From positions 2,511,001 through 2,575,000 of the forward strand of contig NZ_CP152050.1 of the NCBI RefSeq assembly GCF_038632915.1: a stretch of 64,000 bases of DNA, written 5' to 3'. This stretch comes from Paenisporosarcina sp. FSL H8-0542. GTDB taxonomy: Bacteria > Bacillota > Bacilli > Bacillales_A > Planococcaceae. The notes under the pieces were generated by a model. The model ran no database searches and was not told the DNA's origin. It was given only the letters and a program-made list of their open reading frames with translations. Of the stretch, positions 52,431-59,995 are shown piece by piece. Positions within the stretch are counted from its first letter, which is position 1. Each line of letters starts with the position of its first letter. A program made the position numbers and the translations under genes.

Positions 52431-52829
52431 TCAGATTGTATCTAAAATCTCTTTAGCGATTTCATTAAGTTCTTCGTACAGTTCACTTTCTGTAGGTGCC
52501 TCGGCAACTCTGGTTAGATACTCTTTAAATTGCATTCTAGACTCTATAGGCAAGTAGTTGACTAAATGATTTAATATAAAATACTTCCAACTATCATCAT
52601 CTGATAATGTTAATACATTTTGCACATGGGGAACAATTTCTTCTGGGAAGGTCAATAGTAGTTCCAATACGCCTCGTGCCACTGGCCAATTCATATCTTG
52701 GATCCATTCGAGAAGGCTAGGCAACAATGGTAATACTTGAGCTCTATCCATTTTTTTAATCATTTCAACTCTTTCATCATCAGTTTTATGTCGTGGCAGA
52801 AAATCTTTAAAGCTTCCCAGATGTATCAC
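52431..52829 (-). CDS. DUF5071 protein
   Basis: The 132-residue helical protein (LPRHKTDDERVEMIKKMDRA, then LLEWIQDMNWPVARGVLELL and SDDDSWKYFILNHLV) matches the DUF5071 pattern of HEAT-like helical pairs, found among immunity-type proteins. The proposed GTG start lacks a well-spaced ribosome binding site, so the N-terminus is uncertain. A fragment at 55699-55780 has a similar C-terminal tail. Confidence 0.7.
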   Translation of the reverse strand: MIHLGSFKDFLPRHKTDDERVEMIKKMDRAQVLPLLPSLLEWIQDMNWPVARGVLELLLTFPEEIVPHVQNVLTLSDDDSWKYFILNHLVNYLPIESRMQFKEYLTRVAEAPTESELYEELNEIAKEILDTI

Positions 52830-53018
52830 TCCATTTCAATTGTAAGCATGACGCTAATATCTGTTGAGTCAACCATTATTCCAGAGCTTAATCACTGATT
52901 ATATCTGCTTGAATTCTTTTAGCTATATAGTCCACTCTCTTCATAATTATTGTCCAAAGATGAGCATGCAAAGTAAAAGTAAAATGAGTTTAGTAGCTTG
53001 TTAGCCCCAGTATGAATA

Positions 53019-53282
53019 TTAGAACTGTAAGACAATAAACAGAACGCCTATTCCAAAGCTTGAAAGATAGACCCAACTTTTTTCTTTATGCAAATAAGTT
53101 TCTAATCCTTCGATAATGAAACTCACTCCTACTAAAATGAATGTTAGACGAACATAAAAGCCTTCAAAATTATTGATGATTCCCATTAACAAAACAAATC
53201 CAATTAACATTACCATCAGGACATTAATGAATATAAAAGGTTTTGTGCTTTTATATTTTCTCTTCTCAAAAAACAATCCCAT
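53019..53282 (-). CDS. DUF3953-like small membrane protein
   Basis: The 87-residue protein has three membrane segments and the segment LTFILVGVSFIIEGLETYLH KEKSW, similar to DUF3953 proteins. Function unknown. ATG with AAGGATG upstream. Stands alone. Confidence 0.6.
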   Translation of the reverse strand: MGLFFEKRKYKSTKPFIFINVLMVMLIGFVLLMGIINNFEGFYVRLTFILVGVSFIIEGLETYLHKEKSWVYLSSFGIGVLFIVLQF

Positions 53283-53516
53283 TTAAAAACACATCCTTAA
53301 CTTTTTTTCAATCTATATCTCCAAGCTATCCCATTGATAGATTGGAGATAGTATCAAACTCAATATTATCAGGTGGACCATTGCCATCTCGGGTAATAAT
53401 ATTCAGGAGTTAACCAAGGGTATTATTTTAGCTAAAACAATACCCGAAGAGTAAAATGACGAATAGTGTTCACTCCCCTTCCTAGGGTCATTTCGCAAAC
53501 CAATATTTTACGACAG

Positions 53517-53640
53517 ACAAAAAGAAGCCATTTTGAAAAAAGATTGAAAATGGCTTCTTAATTTGTTATTAGTTATTTCGTTTTTTATAAAAAAGTTTGA
53601 GCTTTTTTTAGTGGTCCTTATTCAACTAAAGCACCCATTA
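53517..53640 (+). repeat. dispersed repeat R3, diverged copy 2
   Basis: AAGCCATTTTGAAAAAAGAT with AAATGGCTTCTT and TTTTTTATAAAAAAGTTTGA; runs into R1 copy 25. Confidence 0.65.
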
Positions 53641-53650
53641 GTTCATTAAG
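53616..53650. repeat. R1 element, copy 25
   Basis: Single form with loop AGCACCCA, joined to R3. Confidence 0.8.
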
Positions 53651-53655
53651 GATCA

Positions 53656-54045
53656 CTATTTTTCATTTACTTTCTTTTTCCAATACATTAAATCAGAAAA
53701 TGCCAATCCAATTGATACACCCAAAGGAGTACCTAAATCCCAAACATCCATTTCCGAACGTCTGAAAAAATAAGAAAGAAGATAGTGCAATGCACTTAAA
53801 GAAATAAACCAAATAATAAACGTAAAAAACCTTTTTCTTATTTGAATACAATTTAATTTCCTTGTATTCGCAATAACTAAAAAGATGAAGAACAAACCAT
53901 ATAGAAGAAGATAAATTACATATCCTATAATAAATTTAAGAGATAGCGAAGTATCAATATCCTTATATATTATAAATATCGTAAGTATGGTTCCTGTCAA
54001 AAAAGCAGTAAACAAAATTAAGTTTAACGACATATATTTCTTCAT
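53656..54045 (-). CDS. membrane protein, unknown
   Basis: The 129-residue protein has four membrane segments (about 6-26, 34-58, 70-92 and 105-120) with basic loops (RKLNCIQIRKR). ATG with GGGG upstream. No family recognised; the stop lies just beyond R1 copy 25. Confidence 0.6.
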   Translation of the reverse strand: MKKYMSLNLILFTAFLTGTILTIFIIYKDIDTSLSLKFIIGYVIYLLLYGLFFIFLVIANTRKLNCIQIRKRFFTFIIWFISLSALHYLLSYFFRRSEMDVWDLGTPLGVSIGLAFSDLMYWKKKVNEK

Positions 54046-54122
54046 CTTTTACCCCTTACCTTTAAAGTCTAGATACTGTTTGATTGTCTCAAAATATCAG
54101 AACTTATGTATTGGTAACTAAT

Positions 54123-54162
54123 TCCTTATTGAACTAACCTGACCCGTTAGTTCAATAAGGAG
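54123..54162. repeat. R1 element, copy 26
   Basis: Left-type form with outer CCTTATTGAACTAA and TTAGTTCAATAAGG, loop CCTGACCCG. Confidence 0.8.
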
Positions 54163-54164
54163 CG

Positions 54165-54393
54165 TACTAATAACGGGGAAGGTTAATTAGAGAGGAAAAT
54201 CAACACGCGTCTTTAACCGAGCCTTTCGGAAGTGAGTGTATGAAGCATGCATGCTGGGTTGAAATAACCCCCGCAGGTAATCGCACCCTGATTTATTTGT
54301 ATTAGAAACACATAACATTACTAGCGTTTTTATAATTGTCTAGAGAATGTGTTGCTCAGATACGCGACAATTAATATTAGCTATTTACTTCCT
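54165..54393. other. unexplained non-coding stretch
   Basis: Slightly more GC-rich than its surroundings (CGAGCCTTTCGGAAGTGAG, GGGTTGAAATAACCC hairpin, CCGCAGGTAATCGCACCC). Looks foreign, perhaps an insertion-sequence scar, but I recognise nothing. Confidence 0.3.
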
Positions 54394-55155
54394 TTATCTC
54401 ATAACTTTTGCCTTTATTAATCGATCACTAATTAATAAGTTCAACATCATGAAAATGAAAATAAGAACAAACGATGCAGCAGCGATAATCAATATTGTTT
54501 CGTCCTTTAAATTTGAAAAACGGTAAAAATAATCAGGTATGAACAATAACGTTGGTATCCAAATGGCTGAAAAAGTCTTACCCCAAAAGGCTAATAAGAT
54601 AAAAACTGCTACGCAAATTACTATAATGCCCAAGGTTACTATAGGGCTAGCTTTGTAGAACGGTTCTACTAGAAAGTTACTTCCTAACAAAAGAAGGATG
54701 AATAATGCAGTAACACTTGAACTGGCAATGATTCCAATAAAGAAGAGTTTCTTTGATGAATATTGATTTTTCCCAGCTTTTTGGAGCAAAAAAACATAAA
54801 TGAGTAGTCCAATTACTGAAATTATTGGAAACCCAATTAATTGAACAATGTTCAATTCAAATTCACCCCTAATTGCCGGTCCCATAATAAAATAAGCAAT
54901 AATCCCTAAAAAGTATATCGGAATGTTTTTCACAATACTTATATAATCTGTTTTCATCTCAAGCTTGATGGAGTCCATATAAGCTTCAGGAGTACCCCCG
55001 ACTATTTCATCTATACTCTTTCCACGCTTTTCAGATTCAATTAAATGATCACGCAATTCTTCTGTTACTTCTTTCACTTCGTTTTCATTTTTCCCTGAAG
55101 TGAGTAAGTACATTCGAAGGTTATCAATGAAATTCACACTTTTTGTTGTTAGCAT
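54394..55155 (-). CDS. HAAS-domain membrane protein, PadR partner
   Basis: The 253-residue product starts with a soluble helical HAAS/DUF1700-type domain (NENEVKEVTEELRDHLIESE, then IVGGTPEAYMDSIKLEM, about residues 5-70) followed by six membrane segments. Such proteins are regularly encoded beside PadR regulators and are thought to act as membrane sensors or anti-factors. Its ATG comes directly after the padR stop, so the two are co-translated. Confidence 0.75.
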   Translation of the reverse strand: MLTTKSVNFIDNLRMYLLTSGKNENEVKEVTEELRDHLIESEKRGKSIDEIVGGTPEAYMDSIKLEMKTDYISIVKNIPIYFLGIIAYFIMGPAIRGEFELNIVQLIGFPIISVIGLLIYVFLLQKAGKNQYSSKKLFFIGIIASSSVTALFILLLLGSNFLVEPFYKASPIVTLGIIVICVAVFILLAFWGKTFSAIWIPTLLFIPDYFYRFSNLKDETILIIAAASFVLIFIFMMLNLLISDRLIKAKVMR

Positions 55156-55506
55156 TTATTCCACTCCTTTGTTTATGTCATTATCAAATAAAGCATGCAC
55201 TGCCTGAGAAAGTTCTTTCCACCTTGCATGGTAATCAGCTAGTTCATCTTGCCCTGCTTCGGTGATTGTATAGTATTTTCGGTTCGGTCCATTTGGTGAA
55301 GCTTTCATTACTGTTGTGACCAGATTTTCTTTCTGCATCCTCATTAAAACAGGATAAATACTCCCTTCACTGACCATATTGAAACCAAAATCTTCTAATT
55401 TCTCAATCATTTCATATCCATACGTCTCTCCGCGTTTGATAATCGCCAACAAACAACCTTCCAAGATTCCTTTCAACATTTGGGTGGACGTAGCCAATAA
55501 ACTCAC
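55156..55506 (-). CDS. PadR-family transcriptional regulator
   Basis: The 116-residue protein has the PadR winged helix: LKGILEGCLLAIIKRGETYG YEMIEKLEDFGF, then GSIYPVLMRMQKENLVTT and NRKYYTITEAGQDELADY. It usually represses its own operon and a transporter or sensor gene; here the downstream HAAS-domain gene is the likely partner. GTG at 55506 is very close to the AAAGG site and a TTG four codons later is possible. Confidence 0.85.
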   Translation of the reverse strand: MSLLATSTQMLKGILEGCLLAIIKRGETYGYEMIEKLEDFGFNMVSEGSIYPVLMRMQKENLVTTVMKASPNGPNRKYYTITEAGQDELADYHARWKELSQAVHALFDNDINKGVE

Positions 55507-55657
55507 TGCCTTTCATTAAATGATACAAAGAAAATAAGTAACTTGTAATACACTATAGCTAATAAAAAGTAATAAAACAACTAATTTGCATTACAAGATA
55601 GCGGTTTATTGCTCCTTGGTGGATTAACGCACTCGTTTTGCCATGAAAGGCAGCCAA

Positions 55658-55688
55658 ATGTTCAACTAAAGCACCCGTTAGTTGAGCA
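55658..55688. repeat. R1 element, copy 27
   Basis: Single form with loop AGCACCCG. It lies between divergently transcribed genes, so it is not a 3'-end element here, yet has the same orientation as all others. Confidence 0.8.
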
Positions 55689-55698
55689 TTCATTAATT

Positions 55699-55780
55699 TA
55701 GATTGTTTCTAAAACTTCTTTTGCGAGTTCATCATATTCTTTGTGTGGGTGTTTCGTCCAAATACTTAATATTCTCTGCT
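55699..55780 (-). pseudogene. C-terminal gene fragment, possibly DUF5071
   Basis: The minus strand reads SIWTKHPHKEYDELAKEVLE and TI before TAA, similar to the tail YEELNEIAKEILDTI of the DUF5071 protein at 52.4 kb. No start codon. Confidence 0.4.
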
Positions 55781-55785
55781 ATAAT
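55777..55785 (+). promoter_or_regulatory. extended -10 promoter of the leader/exporter transcript
   Basis: TGCTATAAT is an extended -10. No good -35 is present, as is common for extended -10 promoters. It would start the RNA near 55792, 26 nt before the leader ribosome binding site. Confidence 0.5.
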
Positions 55786-55830
55786 AATACACATATATTT
55801 GAAGTTAGATTTGAACAGAGGTGAATCAAT

Positions 55831-55887
55831 ATGTATTGGACTCCATTATTTGAAAACGATGTACCAGTAGTACTCTTCTGCTCTTAA
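55831..55887 (+). CDS. 18-codon leader peptide of the EamA exporter
   Basis: ATG with GAGGTG at 7 nt spacing encodes MYWTPLFENDVPVVLFCS and ends with TAA, 71 bp before the exporter start. Codons 4-6 lie in the first pairing segment and the stop codon in the second. This is the position of ErmC/Cat-type leader peptides, where a stalled ribosome frees the downstream ribosome binding site. I do not know this peptide from a described case. Confidence 0.7.
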   Translation: MYWTPLFENDVPVVLFCS

Positions 55888-55950
55888 TGGAGTGAAGGTG
55901 ACTACATCTCTCCGTTAGGTGCATTTTCGACCTAAACAAAAGACGGAGGG
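55840..55950 (+). promoter_or_regulatory. translational attenuator (four pairing segments)
   Basis: Segment 1 ACTCCATTA (55840-55848) is the exact complement of segment 2 TAATGGAGT (55885-55893). Segment 3 CTCTCCGT (55908-55915) pairs over 8 bp with segment 4 ACGGAGGG (55943-55950), the exporter's ribosome binding site, with inner helix TTAGGT/ACCTAA. Segment 2 (AATGGAG) can instead pair with segment 3 (CTCCGTT). Occupying segment 1 therefore releases the ribosome binding site. Confidence 0.75.
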
Positions 55951-55958
55951 TACAAAAA

Positions 55959-56837
55959 ATGAAAAACAATACCTTATTAGGTTCATTATATTTAGTTTTA
56001 GCATCCAGTATTTGGGGCGGTATGTATGTTGTTGTTAAAGTTGTGGTATCTGTGATACCTCCACTCGAACTTGTGTGGATGCGATATTTAGTGGCAATTG
56101 TTGCACTTCTCGTTATCGGCTTCATAACACGACAAAACTGGCGAATTGAGAAACGTTATTTCTTATTAATCGTAGCTATTGGGGTCATTGGTAATGCGAT
56201 TTCAATTGTTGCTCAGGAAACTGGTACAATGCTATCCACAGCACAAATGGGAGCCATTATAACTTCTTCAACACCAGCATTTATGGTTATTTTTGCTCGC
56301 TTAATCCTTAAAGAACGTTTGACATTAAAAAAGGGAATCTCCGTTTGTTTAGCAACAATTGGAGTACTACTCATTGTTGGAATTGGTAATATGAGTATGT
56401 CCAGTACACTTGGTGGGATTTGGCTTCTTATTGCTGCTTTAACATGGGCACTCATGTCTGTACTTGTAAAAAAGTTGCCGAGTGATTATTCACAAATTGT
56501 GGTAACGACCTATTCTATATTGGTTGCCCTAATTGTATTGACCCCTTTTGTTTTGCCGCGGTTACACGAAATTAATATCTCTGAATTGACTCACCCGACT
56601 ATTTGGGGAGGACTTTTGTATTTGGGTGTTATCTCAACAGCAGTTGGATTTTTACTTTGGAATCGTGGATTGCAAATGCTTAACGCCTCAAATGGCGGGT
56701 TATTTTTCTTCTTTCAACCCGTGGTTGGAACATTACTTGGATGGCTTATTTTAGGCGAGAACATAGGTGTAACGTTTTGGATAGGATCTATCCTAATTCT
56801 CACTGGTGTTTTATTCGTTATTAACGAGAAAAATTAG
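55959..56837 (+). CDS. EamA/DMT-family exporter
   Basis: The 292-residue protein consists of two five-segment EamA halves (about residues 5-140 and 150-290) with typical SSIWGGMYVVVKVV and TWALMSVLVKKLPSDY. Such transporters export metabolites or drugs. ATG has CGGAGGG at 8 nt, but that site is part of a hairpin. The upstream leader peptide makes drug-inducible translation likely, so it may be a resistance exporter for a ribosome-targeting compound. A strong terminator follows. Confidence 0.85.
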   Translation: MKNNTLLGSLYLVLASSIWGGMYVVVKVVVSVIPPLELVWMRYLVAIVALLVIGFITRQNWRIEKRYFLLIVAIGVIGNAISIVAQETGTMLSTAQMGAIITSSTPAFMVIFARLILKERLTLKKGISVCLATIGVLLIVGIGNMSMSSTLGGIWLLIAALTWALMSVLVKKLPSDYSQIVVTTYSILVALIVLTPFVLPRLHEINISELTHPTIWGGLLYLGVISTAVGFLLWNRGLQMLNASNGGLFFFFQPVVGTLLGWLILGENIGVTFWIGSILILTGVLFVINEKN

Positions 56838-56842
56838 TATTA

Positions 56843-56876
56843 CAAAACCCCTTCAACCTTATTTGAAGGGGTTTTG
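56843..56876 (+). terminator. intrinsic terminator
   Basis: CAAAACCCCTTCAA, CCTTAT, TTGAAGGGGTTTTG. Ends the exporter transcript. Confidence 0.85.
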
Positions 56877-56892
56877 CATGTTAGAAATTAAT

Positions 56893-56990
56893 CTTCCTTA
56901 TTGAACTAACCTGCTGCGTTAGTTCAATAAGAAAAAACGCAAAAAATGCTTTACTCCTTCTTGAAGTAAAGCACCGGTTTGTTGAAGATT
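56893..56990. repeat. R1 paired element, copy 28
   Basis: Paired form with enlarged spacer (AACGCAAAAAATGC) and right loop AGCACCGG. Confidence 0.8.
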
Positions 56991-57046
56991 GGCTTCAGTT
57001 TTTTGATGATAAAGCCCCCTTAAGATTGGGTAATCGAAATTTTTTT

Positions 57047-57751
57047 CTAAATAAAGCGATATCTACGAGACAATTGCGTGATAACCAAAATGACCGTTAA
57101 CCCAACAACAAGATACCATAATATATTTAAAGGGACTATAAACATTAATACGCTAAATAGAATACCCATTAAAGAGCTAATTGTAATTGATTGTACAGAC
57201 GTAAATTTATTTTGAATTAAATAATATAGAGCGAATGGTAGTGCTAACGTAAATATAGGAATATAAACTGTTTTAAGGGCTAGTGAAAGTACTGCAATTA
57301 TAAAACCTATTAATGTAGTAAGTGTTCTACCTACAAATACTTTACCCGAATAATAGCCGTATAGCAGAATCAACATAATCGTTAAACTAGCACAAATCCC
57401 CGTTATTGAAACAAATGAATATCCCATGTTGAAAGACAATATAGAAAGACAAATTAATGAAACACATGGTAACCATAATATTAAATAATTTTGCACTTTT
57501 TCCATATTCATTACATTTGTAAAACCTACAATAAATAATAAAGAAAATGGAATCGTCAAATATCCTAATTCGATTTGATTACCATAAATTAGATTAAAAT
57601 AACTAACATCAAGTTTACCGACCATTATTATTACAAGTGAAGCACTAATCTGACCAAGCAACTCCCAAATTCTTGATAATTTAAAAATTTGCGTAAGTTT
57701 AGTTATAATGACAATTAAAACGATACCAATAAATAAAGATAAATATAACAA
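57047..57751 (-). CDS. MraY/WecA-like membrane protein, degenerate
   Basis: The 234-residue product has about eight membrane segments. The stretch LGQISASLVIIMVGKLD, then LGYLTIPFSLLFIVGFTN resembles the middle of TagO/WecA/MraY phospho-sugar transferases, but VMNMEK replaces the usual NAINLIDGLDG catalytic sequence and the N-terminal third is absent. It may be a non-catalytic paralogue or a shortened gene. Start TTG with GGGGGG at 6 nt. Stands alone. Confidence 0.5.
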   Translation of the reverse strand: MLYLSLFIGIVLIVIITKLTQIFKLSRIWELLGQISASLVIIMVGKLDVSYFNLIYGNQIELGYLTIPFSLLFIVGFTNVMNMEKVQNYLILWLPCVSLICLSILSFNMGYSFVSITGICASLTIMLILLYGYYSGKVFVGRTLTTLIGFIIAVLSLALKTVYIPIFTLALPFALYYLIQNKFTSVQSITISSLMGILFSVLMFIVPLNILWYLVVGLTVILVITQLSRRYRFI

Positions 57752-57874
57752 ACCTTTCCCCCCAAAAAAATAAATCTTTAAAACTGCTCCAGATTTGAAT
57801 ATTCCGATACCGATAATATCTTAATTCAATTATACAGTATATGGGAAAAACAACCCCAATAATATGGTTATGCT

Positions 57875-57957
57875 TCTTTAACTAACCTGCTCCGTTAGTT
57901 CAATAAGAAAAAAAGGCTCCACTCCTTATTGAAGTAAAGCACCCGTTAGTTGAAGTT
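57875..57957. repeat. R1 paired element, copy 29
   Basis: Paired form with spacer GGCTCCACTC. It ends four bases before the DUF4440 stop codon. Confidence 0.85.
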
Positions 57958-57961
57958 GAAA

Positions 57962-58327
57962 TTATTGCGAATCACTTGTTTTGGTACCCTGGTGAAAGGA
58001 CATTTGCCACCTGTCATTTTTTAATTTCCATATTGAACTACGCAAAGAATGTTGGTTTTTTATCTCGTCAAATATACGGTAGGTAGTTAGAACAATATCT
58101 TCCGATAATGGATGTATTTCAAAATCACTTAATGTCATCTCTACCAAACCTATCCCCTTCTCCCCAATACCATTCTCCTTGTACAACATCTTACCCGAAC
58201 TTCCAATTTCAAAAAAATTGTCTGCAAGTAAATTATTTAGCTCTGTTTGGGATGAACGAATTTCCGGTTTTAACAACTTCTCTTCCAAGTGACATAAATG
58301 TTCTTTCAATGAAGATTCACTATTCAT
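57962..58327 (-). CDS. DUF4440 / NTF2-like protein
   Basis: The 121-residue protein starts with a helix (LCHLEEKLLKPEIRSSQTEL) and has the DUF4440 signature LLADNFFEIGSSGKMLYKEN and WKLKNDRWQMSFHQGTK. It is a small soluble member of the NTF2-like superfamily, function unknown. ATG with AAGGAG. Lies between R1 copies 29 and 30. Confidence 0.8.
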   Translation of the reverse strand: MNSESSLKEHLCHLEEKLLKPEIRSSQTELNNLLADNFFEIGSSGKMLYKENGIGEKGIGLVEMTLSDFEIHPLSEDIVLTTYRIFDEIKNQHSLRSSIWKLKNDRWQMSFHQGTKTSDSQ

Positions 58328-58384
58328 TTTCCACTCTCCTTAATTATTGTTCATAATAAAACTATACTAATAACTCGTCATATC

Positions 58385-58418
58385 ATCTTCAACTAAACTG
58401 CCCAGTTAGTTGAAGATG
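58385..58418. repeat. R1 element, copy 30
   Basis: Hybrid single form: CATCTTCAACTAA, loop ACTGCCCAG, TTAGTTGAAGATG, a long perfect stem. Confidence 0.8.
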
Positions 58419-58434
58419 AAAATATATCAATCGA

Positions 58435-58468
58435 AGTCTCTTTAAACACATATCTTTTAAAGAGATTA
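58435..58468. terminator. hairpin after the aminopeptidase gene
   Basis: AGTCTCTTTAAA and TTTTAAAGAGATT around CACATATC. Confidence 0.6.
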
Positions 58469-58489
58469 AAAAAATTAAATGACTAAAAC

Positions 58490-59698
58490 TTAGATTTTCC
58501 ATGCACCATTTTCCATTATTAGAATTTCTTCTTGGTTTAATAATCCGTATACACTCATGGAGCTATCACCAATCATAATATCCTCATGAACGGCTGATCT
58601 ATTCATACCTATCTCAGTTAGTTCTTCTTCAGTTTTTAAATGTCCATCCAAAATATTATCAATGTATGCTTGACCTAGTGCAATATGACAAGCGGCATTT
58701 TCATCAAATAAGGTACTTTTGAAAGTAATCCCCGTTTTAGCAATACTCGAATTTGCTGAAACAAGTGCAACTTCGCCAAGCATTCCAGCCCCCTCATCTG
58801 TTTGAAGAAAATCAAGAAAGCCTTGGTGTTTTGGTTCGATTCTTGTAACTTTCCCATTCTCAAAGAATATCTTTAAATTTCGAATAGTTTGTCCTGCTAA
58901 AATAACTGGTTTTGTGGTGGTAACATACCCATTCGCAAGAAACTTATTTGGCATTGTCCAAACTTCTTCAACAGGAATATTAGACATGAATTCCTTACCG
59001 TCTTTAGTAGTTTCTGATCCACTTAACCAAACATGATTTTTGACTAACGAAACAGTTAAGTCTGTTTTTTCACTAACATATCGCAATGCAGAAAACTTAT
59101 AATTGTTCAACTTTTTAGCTATGCTTTTCAAGATATCATCATGTTGTTTCCAAGCTAATTCAGGATTAGGCTCATTCGATTTTGATGCGTCCAATATATG
59201 TTTCCATAAAAGTTCGGTCGCTTCATTTTCAGGGAGGTCTGGAAAAACTTGCAGTGCCCATTCCTTCGTTGGCGCATTGACAAGTACCCATTTATTATGA
59301 TTTTCCATACCATAAGTTCGACGTGGACTCATAGCGATTGATTTTGCTTTATTGACTATCGAAGCTCTTTCGCCCCAATCAGAATCCTCATCTGAAAACG
59401 TTGGTGCAACTATTGTAATTGTCGAATAGCCAGACTTCGCATAATTCAATTCATTTTCAACTACTGATTTTGGGAAAACCTCTAAAAACTCGTCTTTTAG
59501 ATAATGCACTCGATCGTTTTCAATTTCCGAATCCCGTAGATCAAGCGAGACAAATTGCGCCCCACTCTTATAGGCTTCTTTTGAGATTTCACGTACTAAA
59601 GGCAAATGTTCCGATGAAAAATTGATCTTAATTAAATCTCCCTTTTCAACTGTCACCCCAATATTTACAATTACTTTGGCATAATTATTTAAATACAT
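58490..59698 (-). CDS. ampS: M29-family aminopeptidase
   Basis: The 402-residue enzyme matches the M29 family (AmpS, aminopeptidase T). Metal ligands are visible: Glu in FMSNIPVEEVWTMP, Glu in GAGMLGEVALV, His in AACHIALGQAY, and His and Asp in SAVHEDIMIGD. The conserved catalytic Tyr precedes QAYIDN. It removes N-terminal residues from peptides in the cytoplasm with two metal ions. ATG start; AAAGGAG is 13 nt away, a little far. The N-terminus is a few residues shorter than in relatives. Confidence 0.9.
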   Translation of the reverse strand: MYLNNYAKVIVNIGVTVEKGDLIKINFSSEHLPLVREISKEAYKSGAQFVSLDLRDSEIENDRVHYLKDEFLEVFPKSVVENELNYAKSGYSTITIVAPTFSDEDSDWGERASIVNKAKSIAMSPRRTYGMENHNKWVLVNAPTKEWALQVFPDLPENEATELLWKHILDASKSNEPNPELAWKQHDDILKSIAKKLNNYKFSALRYVSEKTDLTVSLVKNHVWLSGSETTKDGKEFMSNIPVEEVWTMPNKFLANGYVTTTKPVILAGQTIRNLKIFFENGKVTRIEPKHQGFLDFLQTDEGAGMLGEVALVSANSSIAKTGITFKSTLFDENAACHIALGQAYIDNILDGHLKTEEELTEIGMNRSAVHEDIMIGDSSMSVYGLLNQEEILIMENGAWKI

Positions 59699-59790
59699 AA
59701 ACTGCTCACTGCTCCTTTAGTTTAATAGCATAAACCCCTTCTCGTTCTATCATTACCCAATACAAATTCAACGTTCTACCTAAAACTACC

Positions 59791-59820
59791 TTCTTTAAAT
59801 AACCTGCCCTGTTAATTGGT
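59791..59820. repeat. R1 element, copy 31 (decayed)
   Basis: TTTAAATAA, CCTGCCCTG, TTAATTGG; runs into R4 copy 2. Confidence 0.6.
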
Positions 59821-59948
59821 AATCCTTCTTTCTATAACCTTAATACCTAAACAAAAAACGCCCAAAACCTTTATACATAAAGAGTTTTGGCGTTTCAAGA
59901 ATGGTGGGTTATTTGCGTTAAAGCGGTACATGAGGTGTATTTAAATAG
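59819..59948 (+). repeat. dispersed repeat R4, copy 2
   Basis: Near-identical to 2407-2540 for about 125 bp, starting ATCCTTCTTTCTATAACCTT. Confidence 0.8.
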
Positions 59949-59950
59949 AA

Positions 59951-59987
59951 CAAATACCATTAGCGTAATCACTAATGGTATCATTTG
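59951..59987. terminator. hairpin after ywnB
   Basis: CAAATACCATTAG and CTAATGGTATCATTTG around CGTAATCA. Confidence 0.7.
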
Positions 59988-59995
59988 TGAAAATT

